DNA of 64,000 nucleotides from Ahaetulla prasina. Lineage: Eukaryota > Chordata > Lepidosauria > Squamata > Colubridae. Below, piece after piece: positions 22,840 through 34,049 of this stretch. How positions within the stretch are numbered: position 1 is the first letter of the stretch; each line of letters begins with the position of its first letter. The notes under the pieces were generated by a model, which saw nothing but the letters and a program-made list of their open reading frames with translations, was not told the DNA's origin and made no database searches. The stretch spans positions 108,545,054 to 108,609,053 of the forward strand of contig NC_080539.1 in assembly GCF_028640845.1 (NCBI RefSeq), written 5' to 3'. The position numbers and the translations under genes were made by a program.

Positions 22840-24150
22840 AGTACAGTATGAGAATAATATATTCACTCTCTTTCCTATTTTGAAAAAATTCTATTAAAGT
22901 TTGCAAATACAAAGGTAAAAGAGTAATATAAATTGAAAAAAATATAAACGGTGAAGTGACGAAAAGAGAAGTGCAAAGGGATAGAAAAAAAGAAAATAAA
23001 AAATAAGGAAAAAAGATATATAAAAAATTATTCCCCTTCTGTCCAGATAAATGTAAACAACTTCAATAATTTAACAACAACTATTTCAGTGTTTAAAAAT
23101 CTTTTCTTCCCATATCAGCTTCCTTATCAATAATCAGATTGTAAAAACTCATACTGCAGTTCTAATCAGCAAAAGTCTATTAAGAACCAAAAAATGTAAT
23201 TTATTTATCAAAGAAATCAATTTTGTATTCCAACTTATCACTTCTCTATGAAATAAAGCAAAAGAAGTATCTTCTTATTTATTAACAGGTATTTGAAATC
23301 TTGTTACTCAGTTCTGATCAAAATGAAACTCCATTAATAGTTACCAGAAACGATATTTCAAATAAGTGGTCAAAAAAGCTCCCATACGTTCCTTATGTTT
23401 ACTTTTAAAAAGGTTGATCTTTAGTCCCATCAAATAATGTCCCACAAACTAATTACTTATTTTCTTTTTGTCTTCTTTTAGGAACAATTTTAGTAGTGAT
23501 ACATCCCTTTTGTAAATCTAAAATAAAAAAGCTTTCCAAATAATTTTCTGATTTATTTTTTATTCATCCCCTTTAGTTATTAAAAAATCAGTCAGTTTCT
23601 ATTGTGGCATACGTATCCATTTCACTTTTGTAGTCTTAAATCCATTTTCTAATCCACAACATCTTTTCAATATGACTCTTGTAGCATGGGAGTTCTTTAA
23701 AAAAAAAACAAATCCAAATCCACATTCAAACCACTCGGTTAATGTTTTATCCAGTAAAATCAGTTCTTCTTTTATATCCTCTGTTATATCCACTTTTATA
23801 GTATCAGACAATCTCACAATTTCTGAGTACACTGTTTCCAAACAGCCTTAGTTTCTTCCAGAATCACAATATTTCTCTATTGTATTTCACCTTTAATTGC
23901 AATCTTTACTTATCTCTAATTCCCTTTAGTCAATCTTTAAAGATTCCTCTTATATTTTTATTTTTTAATAAAACTTTCCCATGGGAGGATTTCTAATAGT
24001 TAATTTCAAAATCTTCATATCTTTTTTCTAAAATGTTAAACACCCCACAGGAAATATTCCTTCAAATTTGTCTAGCCCCTTAACTTTCCAAAATCTACAT
24101 TCTAGTCCCCTTTCTGTTGTTTTCCAAAAATTAAAATTCTTACACAGCTT
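22840..24150 (-). mobile_element. AT-rich decayed retroelement (possibly L1)
   Basis: An A/T-rich stretch with a minus-strand open frame at 23841-23599 (SEIVRLSDTIKVDITED). The texture resembles the L1-like region at 54298-56450, but I cannot name a domain. Confidence 0.25.
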
Positions 24151-24439
24151 CTCTAATGGGATGATGGATTGTTATGGTAATGATAAGGGAGCACTTAGTG
24201 CGGGCTGTTTTTTGATAGACTTATATTTCTAACTGCTATCATTTTCTCTGCAGATGAGGATATCCAGGAAGGGGAAATGTCTTGTTTTTTCTTCTTCCCT
24301 TTCAAATGCTGTTCCTTTAAAAATGTTGTTGGTTGCATGTGTATTTTCTAGTTGTTCCTTTTTGATTATGACAAAGATTTCCTCTACATATCAGATCATG
24401 CTACCTACATACAGGCTACCTACATATAGGATTTACCCT

Positions 24440-24640
24440 AGTCAAATACATTAAGATTATAATACCCAAGATCATGGACATCAACCTCTGTCTTACTATC
24501 TACCTTCAGTGTGATGGACAAATGTACCAAGAAATCAGAGGAACATCCATGGGATCACCATTGTCAAGACTCATAGCAGAAACCGTAATGCAACATCTAG
24601 AACTCATAATACTCTCATATAAGCAACCAGAGCTATGGAT
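24440..24640 (+). mobile_element. Penelope-like RT fragment
   Basis: One frame reads CDGQMYQEIRGTSMGSPLS followed by a helix ending VMQHLE. The G-T-x-M-G-S-P block is typical of Penelope-like reverse transcriptases. Surrounding sequence to about 25120 contains stops and no clear domain. Confidence 0.55.
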
Positions 24641-25239
24641 ATAGTATCTCAAACTCCAGGCTGGTTGAAGTTCCCTAGAACCATAAGCCTGGGAACTCCA
24701 TCAACAACCCCAAAACAGAACCTAGGAATATAGGTAGGACATGTAGGTCTTCTGTGCCCATCAGAGAAGAAAATACATGCACAGCAATTTGCACTGATTT
24801 CTACAGCACCAAAAAGTTTATCATATCCAGTGATGTCTAGGCAGGGTCCCTAGAGACCACTGGACTTATGAATAACAAAAGCCACATCCCCACCTTGTCC
24901 TGGAGTTGTTCTGATGATATCCTTAAAACCCAGGAGGGTTTTATAGAGGGTAATCTCTACATACCGTTCAGGTCTTGGTGATACAGACTAGGTTAGCGCT
25001 CTCCTCCTTAATCAAATGGTGGAGAAAGTGAGGTCAACATAACATTAAGTAGCAGGATAATCAGAGTCCAGACCATCAAAACCCTAGAAACCAGGTGATG
25101 AACTCCTCAAAAGGAGAAAGCAGAAAAGTTAAACAAATAAAAGGTAATGAAATTCATGAAAAAAAGTATGAACCAGGTAAAAGTAAGAATGGTTTACAAG
25201 GATAGTAAAATGCAAAGTATCGGGATAAACTTAGGATAA

Positions 25240-25312
25240 AGAGATATATAAGAGAGAGAGAGAGGAGGAGGAGGAGGAGGAGAGAGAGAGAGAGAGAGAG
25301 AGAAAGAAAGAG
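25240..25312. repeat. (AG)n/(AGG)n purine microsatellite
   Basis: Runs of gagaga and ggagga on the + strand. Confidence 0.95.
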
Positions 25313-25436
25313 AGGGGTGGGAGAATGCACACAGATAATATGTAACATGCTTACCTTGTGATAAATACATATGTATGTCATTGTACGGTAAACAGTCTAG
25401 AGTCATTATATGACAGACAGTCATATAGGTCCTGTA

Positions 25437-25451
25437 GAAAGACAGACAGAC

Positions 25452-25517
<66 letters not shown>
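25437..25517. repeat. (GAAA)n microsatellite
   Basis: Starts as gacagacagacag and continues as about 17 gaaa units. Confidence 0.95.
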
Positions 25518-25750
25518 TCAGGGGGAATACATGCACTGAGTTAGTAATTGATGCATCCTCTTGCATATCTTTGGTTTGGTATAGGTATATACTACATTTT
25601 CCCCAAACTTTGGGCCATGTGGTCTTGTGCTATATTTATCAATACCAAACAGAACCAAAAACAGTGATGATCACTTGACTCTTTAAACATTCAAGTGAAA
25701 TTTGTATTGATTTTCATCCAGTATGATTAGTATGCACTCTTTCAACAGAG

Positions 25751-25976
25751 ATAAATCAAAAGCTCAGCAGAAGTAAAAGGTTTCCTCTGGGTGTAAATGA
25801 AGCAATTAAAGTTTGCCTTGACACAACAAAGGAGTTCACTGACAGTGACATTATTTTGGAAGTCAATATATTTACCAGAAGTGAAGATGAGTGCTCTGTA
25901 AATCCCTTTCTTAATTATCTACCTGCTCCTGACACTATATATCAGTGGGTGTCTGGATCCCAGAGAGCTTTAATTG
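25751..25976 (+). CDS. THEMIS: candidate THEMIS exon 5 (C-terminal tail)
   Basis: An open stretch of about 75 codons bounded by splice-like signals. The acceptor is tttcaacagag, a tandem cag/ag; using the second AG gives phase 0, which fits the phase-0 donor proposed for exon 4. The product contains VNEAIKVCLDTTKEF and ends SQRALI-G. The LIG end recalls the end of the penultimate mammalian THEMIS exon, which also stops inside a Gly codon; elsewhere the tail is poorly conserved. The candidate donor is gttaat at 25977, which is weak. Other GTs at about 25898 and 25950 could serve. One codon beyond the donor the frame hits taa. It lies in the expected place, 5.5 kb after exon 4 on the same strand. 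It could instead be a chance open frame or an exon of an unrelated gene. Confidence 0.5.
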
Positions 25977-26203
25977 GTTAATATTGAAGTTTGTAATAAT
26001 TCCCCAAAACAAAACAAAACAAAACAAATGCAATATTGTTTTTGCATCTGCACTTCAGTATCTACATGCAATCTTCTACAAGTAAAATATAATTATGCCT
26101 CTGAAGAAAATCTTCAGAGCAGCATTAATCTTGAACTTATTCTCTTCCATGCAGTGCCTAGTAACACTACAAGGCTAAGTTAGCATCTTACTCACCCTGT
26201 GTG

Positions 26204-27326
26204 CAGTGGTGGGTTTCAAATAATTTAATAACAGGTTCACCCAGGGTCAGGTTGGATGCTGTGATAGGCATGGCCCATCTCCATCTTCCAGCTCCGCCCA
26301 CATGTGGGAGGAGCCTCCTGTGACAGCCAACCTGAACCAGTTGTTAAATTACTCCTCCCTCCCCCCCCCCGCTATCAAAGTGGATCCTGGCCGCTGCACT
26401 GCAATGGAGAAACAGGAAATGGAGCGGACGGCATGAGGGAAGGAGGAGGAGCAGGGAGAAGAAAGAGGGAAAGTGGCCTCCTTCCCTCATGCCCGCCACT
26501 CCATTTCCCATTTCTCCATTGCAGCACAGCACTGCGCCGTGGAGCTTGCCCCACCCACCACCACCCAGATGCCCTTGCTTCCCCCAAGCATTTCTTTGCT
26601 AACCTGATTTCCAGCTCTGTCGTGTTTTTTCCCATCATGTGTAGGGAAACAAGTTTGTGCACTAAAAAAAAAGTTTAATCAATCAATTCCAACTTTTGGA
26701 ATATCATTTTTTTCACGAGAAGTTGGAATTGATTGATTGAACTTTTTTTTTTTAGTCCCACAAACTTTTGTTTTCCTGCACACGACAGCGAGAAACGCGA
26801 TGGAGAAACATGACAGAGCTGGAAATCAGGTAGGCAAAGAAATGCTTGGGGGAAGCGATGGCATCTGGGCACCAGACACTGAAATGGGCCGTCTCTCTCC
26901 AGCATCTGCTCAGGCCCACCGGAGGGAAGGCTGGCATCTACCAGCACTTAAAAGCGGCGGTATTCTAGCTCTGGATGGGAAGGGGCAGTCAACATGGGTG
27001 CTGCAGGCAGGATGCCTGCTTGTTTCAGCACCCTTTGGCGCTCCACCTGTGCTTAGGCCTTGGGCTGTCACCTTATGCATAGGCCCCACCCCTGCCACCT
27101 GAGACAATTTTTGCCTGAGTGATGTGATTGAAGGTTTCCATTGCTCTTCTCTTGGACTTTTGGAAAGGGTTTTTTTCCCCCACCTGGAAGGAACTTGAAT
27201 GAACTTGAATGAAAACCAGATGTGTTCCAGAAAACACAGATTTTCCAGATCCAGTTCGTAGAACGCAACAAAAAATTAGATATTGGTTCTTCCAAACTAG
27301 TGCAAACTGGCTGAATCCCACCAATG
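26204..27326. mobile_element. 1.1-kb hAT-like element with internal hairpins
   Basis: Starts cagtggtgggtttcaaat and ends ggctgaatcccaccaatg, with a perfect 8-bp duplication cctgtgtg on both sides. Inside are two large inverted repeats: arms near 26390-26440 and 26480-26535, and arms near 26564-26692 and 26716-26868. No transposase frame was recognised. It lies 227 bp after candidate THEMIS exon 5. Confidence 0.85.
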
Positions 27327-27434
27327 CCTGTGTGGGAATCAGCCGGAAGTTGGAGCCTCTGGTCTGAGCATCAGAGCTCTTTATGATAAAATATTTCAAG
27401 CCAGTGCAGAAAGTTGTAGTGCAGAAAATGTTAC

Positions 27435-27505
27435 TGCATTGTAAGCTGCTCAGAGATTCCCTGGGGTAAGATGGGCAGCCAGTAAATGTAATAAATAAAA
27501 ATGAA
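27435..27505 (+). mobile_element. L2/SINE 3' tail fragment
   Basis: Reads cattgtaagctgctcagaga, agatgggcagccagtaaatg, then aataaataaa. This is an L2-like tail without an identifiable body. Confidence 0.45.
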
Positions 27506-28305
27506 TACATTATAATTTAAGTCACTGTGTGGATTCCACAATATGACACAAAGAACAACAGTTTGGTTCAAATGTCCTTGTCTATTTCGAACGTTTACAA
27601 AATTGAAAGCTTAAATTTTGGTATTCTGTCTCTCCCCAAAAATCCATATTACTCCTGTTTGAATTGCAAAACGTTTTATGCCACTGCTCTCTTATGAACC
27701 CAGTTAGAGTTTCCCATTAAAACAGAGATTTCCTTCTTAAAGCACAGTGTTACTCTGATTGCTCAAAAGCTGTGCCGAAGCTCAAAGAGGCGAGTATTTC
27801 ACATGTAGACACTTTGCAAGCTTCTGTCATCCCTTTGATCAACTATTTGTCTGCCAGATCCTCTGTCTTCCTCTACCAGCACCCCTGACTGCCCTTTTTC
27901 CTGCCTTCAGATTGACATCAGACTGGTTTCAAAGATCTAAAGTATGGCATTTGTGAACAATCTAAGCCTCTAACCCTTCGCCATGCTATCTGCTGCCCAG
28001 ATAGAAACCCATTGTTGGAAGAAAAATCCGGTCTAATTCTAAGCCGGAAGAAAAGCGCTGGAAATAAAATGGAGGCTGCACGGAAAGAAGGTCTCTGTTT
28101 ATTGATGAGCAGCATGTAATTCTGGGACAGCTGACAACAACAACAGCATGTAATTCTGGGACAGCTGACAAAATGGCTGAATGAGTGTCTTTGAAGTTTG
28201 AACTTTTCTTGGGATTGTGCAATGAAGGGGCTTTTGTGTCTTTTGCTATTTCAATGATGGTGGGAAGAAGAAGACCTTCTGCGCACAAATTCCAATTGTG
28301 CTTTT

Positions 28306-30101
28306 TATAATTTTGTGAACAACAAACTTAAAGACCCGAGATCCATCCCATCACTAAAAGATTCTAACGGCAAAGAATATAATGATGAAACAGTTAAAGC
28401 AAACACTTCAACACATTCTTTGGCTCAGTCTTTGTTAACAGTAATGGCTTATACCTGACATTCCCCAATCATACCAACAATGAGTACAATGACCTAACAT
28501 ATATAGATTTCACAGAAGATAATGTTGAAAAAGCTCTTCGCACACTGAAACCATCCCTAACTATTGGACCTGATGGACTATGTGCATACTTCTTAAAAAA
28601 ACTTTCCAATAATATAGCAGAACCCCTAAGCATAATCTTTGAAAAAGCTTTCACGACCAGTTCCCTTCCCAAACTTTGGTCACTAGCCATGGTCATCCCT
28701 GTATTCAAAAAAGGAGACCCCAGCCTAGTTGAAAATTACAGACCTATCTCTCTTTGCTGTGTCACCTGCAAAGTAATGGAATCTATCATCAACCAATCCA
28801 TTACCCTCCACCTAGAAACAAACAACCTACTCTCTAATAAACAATTTGGCTTCAGAAAAAAATTATCATTTAATTTACAACTTCTTCACTGCAAAAACAT
28901 ATGGACTACAAATCTTGATCAGGGCAAAGCAATAGATGCAATCTACATAGACTTCTGTAAAGCTTTTAACTCAGTAGTACATGATAAACTTCTTCCAAAA
29001 CTAAAATCCTATGGCATCTCAGGACCCCTTCACAATTGGATAACAGCTTTCCTATCAAACAGACAACAAGTGGTCAAAATTGGCAATGCTCTATCAAATC
29101 CTGTTCCTGTCAAAAGTGGCGTTCCCCAAGGTAGCGTTCTTGGATCAACACTCTTCATATTATACATTAATGATCTCTGTGACCATATTACAAGTAATTG
29201 TGTTCTCTTTGCTGACGATGTCAAACTATTTAACACCACCAACAATACAGCAATCCTCCAAAAACTTTGTATCTGAATGATCTAAAACTTGGCAACTCCA
29301 AATCTCAATCAGCAAATGCTCAGTCTTACATATTGGAAAAAAGAACCTAAACACTAAGTACAAGCTTGATGGACATTACCTTACTGATGACCCCCACCCT
29401 GTTAAAGACCTTGGAGTTTTCATATCAAATGATCTAAGTGCCAAAGCCCACTGTAACTACATCGTAAAAAAGAGTTGTAAACGTAATCTTGCGTAGCTTC
29501 TTCTCCAAAAACACTACACTACTAACCAGAGCTTATAAAACATTTGGTAGACCAATTCTTGAATACAGTTCGACTGTTTGGAACTCATACCACATTTCTG
29601 ACATCAATACAATTGAACGTGTCCAGAAATATTTTACAAGAAGAGTTCTCCACTCCTCTGAATACAACAAAATACCAATAGACTTGAAATCCTGGGTTTA
29701 GAAAATTTAGAACTATGCCGCCTTCGACATGACCTGAGTTTAACTCATAGAATCATCTATTACATTGTCCTTCCTGTCAAAGACTACTTCAGCTTCAATT
29801 GCAACAATACACGAGCACACAATAGATTTAAGCTTAATGTTAACAGCTCCAATCTTGACTACCCAACTCTGTAGTCTCTTCCCAAAATCCCAAAAGCTTC
29901 AACTAAAAACTGTCTACTATTGACCTCACCCCATTCCTAAGAAGTCTGTAAGGGGCATGCATAAGACCACAAACGTGCCTACCGTTCCTGTCCTATTGTT
30001 TCCTTTCGTTATATCCAATTAATATAGTTATTACATACTCATACTTATATATATGCTTATATATTGTATAGTTATTTCATGCTTATACTGTGTGACAAAA
30101 A

Positions 30102-30130
<29 letters not shown>
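28306..30130 (+). mobile_element. Jockey/CR1-group LINE copy, RT region only
   Basis: Encodes a reverse transcriptase with FKKGDPSLVENYRPISLC, IYIDFCKAFNSVVHDKL, SGVPQGSVLGSTLF, LYINDL and the catalytic FADDVKLF. The frame breaks at about 29275, 29490 and 29700. It lacks the endonuclease region and so is 5'-truncated. The 3' end is gtgtgacaaaaataaataaa with (ATAA)n. It is closely related to 38316-40157. It lies in putative THEMIS intron 5 in the sense orientation. Confidence 0.88.
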
Positions 30131-30132
<2 letters not shown>

Positions 30133-31069
30133 AAACAATCTTATTATGTCCTAAAGTTCATGTTCTGTTCTTAGATTTTGGGTAGGGGATGTAAATTTTA
30201 ATTCCATCAGCTCCAACCTTCTGTGTGTTTTGTTTATGAATAGATTGGCCCAGTCTTTCTTAATAGGCACAAAATATGCATTTCTAAAGACTTCAGGCAT
30301 CTCCTGAAGGCTGTTTTACTATGCAGGAAACTGGAGCTGCTTTCTGCCTTTGAGAGCATGTTTTTCCATTTCACCTTTGAGGAAAATATAATATTCTGTC
30401 ACTTTTAATATACCTCAAAATATTTCATTCTCTAGGAGGGGCGTGCATGATTACTTCTTACACCATTCATTGTTGTCCTCTCCCCAACTGCTCAGCCTGC
30501 ATCTGGTCCATAGAGAAGAGATCATGACGTATGTTCTGCCAAGATTTCCAGAGGGGCTACTACAGTTTAAGGGAATCCTAGTTTAAGGGAATATCTCTAA
30601 GTTGCATGATCGTGTCCATGAAGTCACAAGACATATAACTGAGAGAAGACTGACTATATATTTTTCACATGTTGGAGAATGAGGGAATGTTGTCTTGGTG
30701 GTACTTTATTCCAGTGGTGGGATTCAACCATTTGCACCAGTTCAGGAGAACCATTTGTTAACTCTTCGTGGTGTTCTGCAAACCGGCTGAATAGTCAAGG
30801 CTGCTTGCTTGCAGATTCCAGTAGCTCACACACACCTCAGACGTTCCTGCTCATTTATAATTGACCAACAGAAGGGAAAAGAAAAAGAAGAAATAACCAT
30901 ATAGCCATTTCCTCAGCAGAAAAATTCTAGAGGTTTTTTTTCTTTCTCTCTCCCTTCAGATAATAGCTCTGGGCAGACAGCCAAGAACCATTTAACAGGC
31001 AAATACTTACTTGCGATAACAAAACTGCAGGAATGCAGCCAGCATGGAAACAATAGAAATTTACAGATC

Positions 31070-31345
31070 ATACAGATTAATAAAGTTGGAAGGGACCTTA
31101 GGGTCATCTATTCCAAGGGTTGGAATAGATGACCCTAACTATTGTTAGGTCATCTATTCCAACCCACCGCCAAAGCAGGAGACGCTACACCATTTCTGAC
31201 AAATGGCAGTCCAATCTCTTCATGAAAGCCTCCAGTGATGAAGCTCCCACAACTTCCGAAGGCAAGCTGTTCCCTTGGTTGATTGTTCTCACTGTCAGAA
31301 AATTTCTTCTTACTTCCAGGTTGAATCTCTCCTTGTTCTTGACAG
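31070..31345 (-). mobile_element. CR1-like 3' fragment
   Basis: Reads aagttggaagggaccttagg and later cttccgaaggcaagctgttc, matching the CR1 3' end. A 20-bp segment around ggtcatctattccaa is present in inverted then direct copies at 31100-31165, forming a hairpin. Confidence 0.65.
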
Positions 31346-31597
31346 GATTAGGCCAGGGAAGGAGTTTTAAAAATGTTAATACAGAGCAGGAGTTTCTTGT
31401 CAGAGTTCTTATGTCTTTTTAAATACACATTCTAATTAATAGAATTGATTTTATTAATTTGGAATAGGATTGCAATGCTGTTTCTATGTTTATGTATTTT
31501 GATTCTGCATTTTCAGCATTTAAGAGTTAGCATACAGTATCAGACTGTAAAGATTTCAAATTATCTTGCAAAAATCTTGTGTTGCTTGTGTGTGATG

Positions 31598-31970
31598 GAG
31601 CACCCGCAACTTCTGAAGGCAAGCTATTCCATTGGTTGATTGGTCTCACCCTCAGGAAATTTCTTCTTAGTCGTAAGTTGCTTCTCTCTTTGGTTAGTTT
31701 TCATCTATAGTTTCTTGTCATGCCTTACGGTGCTTTGTAAAATAGATTGACATCCTCCCCCTCATTTTTGTAGGAGCCCTTCAAATTTCCTGACAGAACA
31801 ATTAATCAGTGGCACAATTTGTCTCCAGAAATTGTAAATTTTCCAACACTGGAAGTTTTTAAGAAGAGATTGGATAACCATTTGTCTGAAGTGGTGTAGG
31901 GTTTTCTGCCTGAACAGAGGGTTGGAGTAGAAGATCTCCCAGATCCCTTCCAACTCTGTCATTCTATTCT
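31598..31970. mobile_element. inverted pair of CR1-like 3' fragments
   Basis: 31598-31790 is antisense (ctctttggttagttttcatc), while 31795-31970 is sense (agattggataaccatttgtc, then cccttccaactctgtcattc). The two halves meet at about 31793. Confidence 0.6.
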
Positions 31971-32165
31971 ACTCTAAATATTGGAACAGTGCTATTTTAT
32001 TGTGCTATTTTATTGTGAGTTGGACTAAGGAGAAATTTTCTAAAGGTGAGATCAATCAAGCTGACCATGTCCACCCAGTCACATGACTACCCAGCCCGTC
32101 ATTAAGGCAGAGAACCGGTTGTTAAATTATTTGAATCCCACCACTGCTTTATTCTGTATTCAGAG

Positions 32166-32323
32166 GCTCTGCTTTTTCACCATCCACATTAAATGGCTTT
32201 CTGAAGTTACAAAAGCTTCAGAAAAAAGATGGAGGCATTTTTTGCAATGAGATCAACCTTATAGAACACAGTCAGACCATCTGGAGGATAGTTTTGAAAA
32301 GGGACAAGAAACCAAAGCTATGA
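32166..32323 (+). CDS. THEMIS: candidate THEMIS last exon
   Basis: After the pyrimidine-rich tract ctttattctgtattcagag, an open frame of 51 codons runs to tga at 32321. Joined in phase 1 to the candidate exon 5, it starts G-SAFSPSTLNGFLKLQKL and ends KRDKKPKL. The GS at the junction matches the mammalian junction, but the rest shows little similarity, so this rests on splice phase and openness. A second reading frame from about 32248 (QSDHLEDSFEKGQETKAM) resembles the acidic mammalian C-terminus somewhat better, but would need a poor acceptor (aatgag). AATAAA-type signals follow at about 33300 and 33347. A hAT-like element ends 19 bp upstream at 32146. Confidence 0.38.
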
Positions 32324-33408
32324 AGTTTAACTATAGCAACAATTATTGGTTAAGATAGCTGCATATTGCATCTAGTAAAAGAGGTAGCGTTGCTGATTAT
32401 GGTTGGTCCCTGTAGGAAAAAGGGTGCTAGACTGGATATGATTTTAGGAGCTAACGTAGTTATTCTCATGCACACTTCTGCTCACACCACACAAATGAAG
32501 TTTCAGAAAAAAGATGAAGCTATCAAGCTCTTTTCAACAAAAGTAAATGAAACTGCCCATAGGTCTTCTGGCTTGGAATGAACATGCATTAAGGAAGATT
32601 GTTCTTTTGTATTGTACTTTGATGATTCCCCCCATCCCCACATATAAAAAGTTGGCATCATTTCATCATTTTCCTTGTTAATAGGAAAAATGAGTTAATA
32701 GGCAAAAGAAAAGTTTAGCTTCGGAGACTTTGGAACATCATTCTATCATTCTAAGCACTTCAAAGATTCAACAGAGCCTTATTTTCTCCTCTCTGTATTT
32801 TTCTCTCTCCCTTTCCCTCCCTCCTCCTTTTTAATCTTAAAGGAGATTGGATTATCAAGTGCTGTGATGCTATTTTTACTTTTATGCTCAACATCTATTA
32901 GCCAAAGCAAGAGTTAAACCTGCGCACAGAAGAGAGGACAGATTCTCAAGAGTTATTTTGAGAACCTATGTGGGAATTACATGGTGCCTGTGCCTTATGG
33001 CAGCTGTCTCCATGGAGCTGAATCTAAAGTCTAAACAGGCCCTGTAGAAACTGTTGAAATCACACCCTGTAGGTGAAATTGAATATAACTGAATGCCAAC
33101 TATTTAAATGGCAAAGCTAACAAAGCAGTCACCAAGATGCTGAAAGAGTGCTGCCATTTAAATAGTTGTTTTATGAATTGTACATAGAAAAAGTATGACA
33201 GAGGCCCACTAAACAGACAACACAAAGTTCATATCGAAGACGTTTGCTGAAATGATGACGACATTACTAAATTGATAATCTTGCATAAAGACAACAAAAT
33301 AAATAATAGCATTGCTCAATCCTTTGCACAGTAAGAATAATGGACTGAAAAATAAAGGGTTGAAAGCATTCAGTTTACTGCAAGGATAGTATGGTACATT
33401 GCTTAAGG
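32324..33408 (+). other. downstream of the last THEMIS candidate exon; possible 3' UTR
   Basis: Aataaa-type signals at about 33300 and 33347. No other gene or repeat recognised. Confidence 0.35.
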
Positions 33409-33751
33409 CAGGGGTTTCAAACCCAAGGCCTGGGAGCCAGATCCGGCCCGTGGGATGCTTAGATCTGGCCCTGGAAACAGCAGAGTGGTCTGCAGTATCT
33501 CTGCCAGAGAAAACGAAGCTTGGGAGGGCTGCATGCAACCCTCTTGAGCTCCATTTTCACTGGCAAAGGGTTGCAGGAGACCATTGCAGCTGAAAATGGA
33601 GGTCGGGAGCCCGTTTTTGCTGGCAAAGTGTTGGGCCACTATAGGCACCCCCAACACAAGTGATGCCACACTGGCCACACCCACCTCAGCCCCCCCAAGG
33701 TCAAACACAACCCTGATGCGGCCCTCAATGAGATCGAGTTTGACACCCCTG
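33409..33751. mobile_element. hAT-like family A, complete
   Basis: Ends are caggggtttcaaacccaagg and gatcgagtttgacacccctg, with a perfect 8-bp duplication gcttaagg at 33401-33408 and 33752-33759. The target is centred on TA. Confidence 0.92.
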
Positions 33752-33847
33752 GCTTAAGGTATCAGTAGGAATGGGGAATTCAACCTCAGCCATGGAATTC
33801 TTTGACTGACCTTGGGCCCCAACCCACCTGACAGAGTTGTTCTTATG

Positions 33848-34040
33848 TCTATCAAGATTCTCAGTCATCCAAGTCATGGTTGTCCCAAAGGTGCTTTTTC
33901 AAAAGGCAACTAGAATTTCTTTGTTTCTTGAAGACATTTTGCTTCCCATCCAACTCATCCAACACAGCTTGGATGAGAAGCAAAGCATCTTCAAGAACAA
34001 AGAAAGTCCAGTTGCATTTTGAAAAAGCACCTTTGAGAGT
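33848..34040. repeat. foldback of Penelope-like 3' sequence
   Basis: Two arms of about 90 bp face each other: the left arm contains caaaggtgctttttcaaaag and gaagacattttgcttcccat, the right arm ggatgagaagcaaagcatct and tgaaaaagcacctttgagag. The same unit occurs once at 37465-37600. Confidence 0.7.
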
Positions 34041-34049
34041 TGTTCTTAT

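Larger units (their letters stand above)
30712..32146. mobile_element. 1.4-kb hAT-like family B element with nested LINE pieces
   Basis: Starts cagtggtgggattcaacc and ends atttgaatcccaccactg, with a perfect 8-bp duplication ctttattc at 30704-30711 and 32147-32154. The interior carries CR1-like fragments in both orientations. The right end is 19 bp before the candidate last THEMIS exon. Confidence 0.85.

Noticed and set aside
32248..32356. Alternative last-exon frame with QSDHLEDSFEKGQETKAM
   Set aside because: It looks somewhat like the mammalian acidic tail, but needs a weak acceptor (aatgag). It is noted under the candidate exon rather than listed separately.
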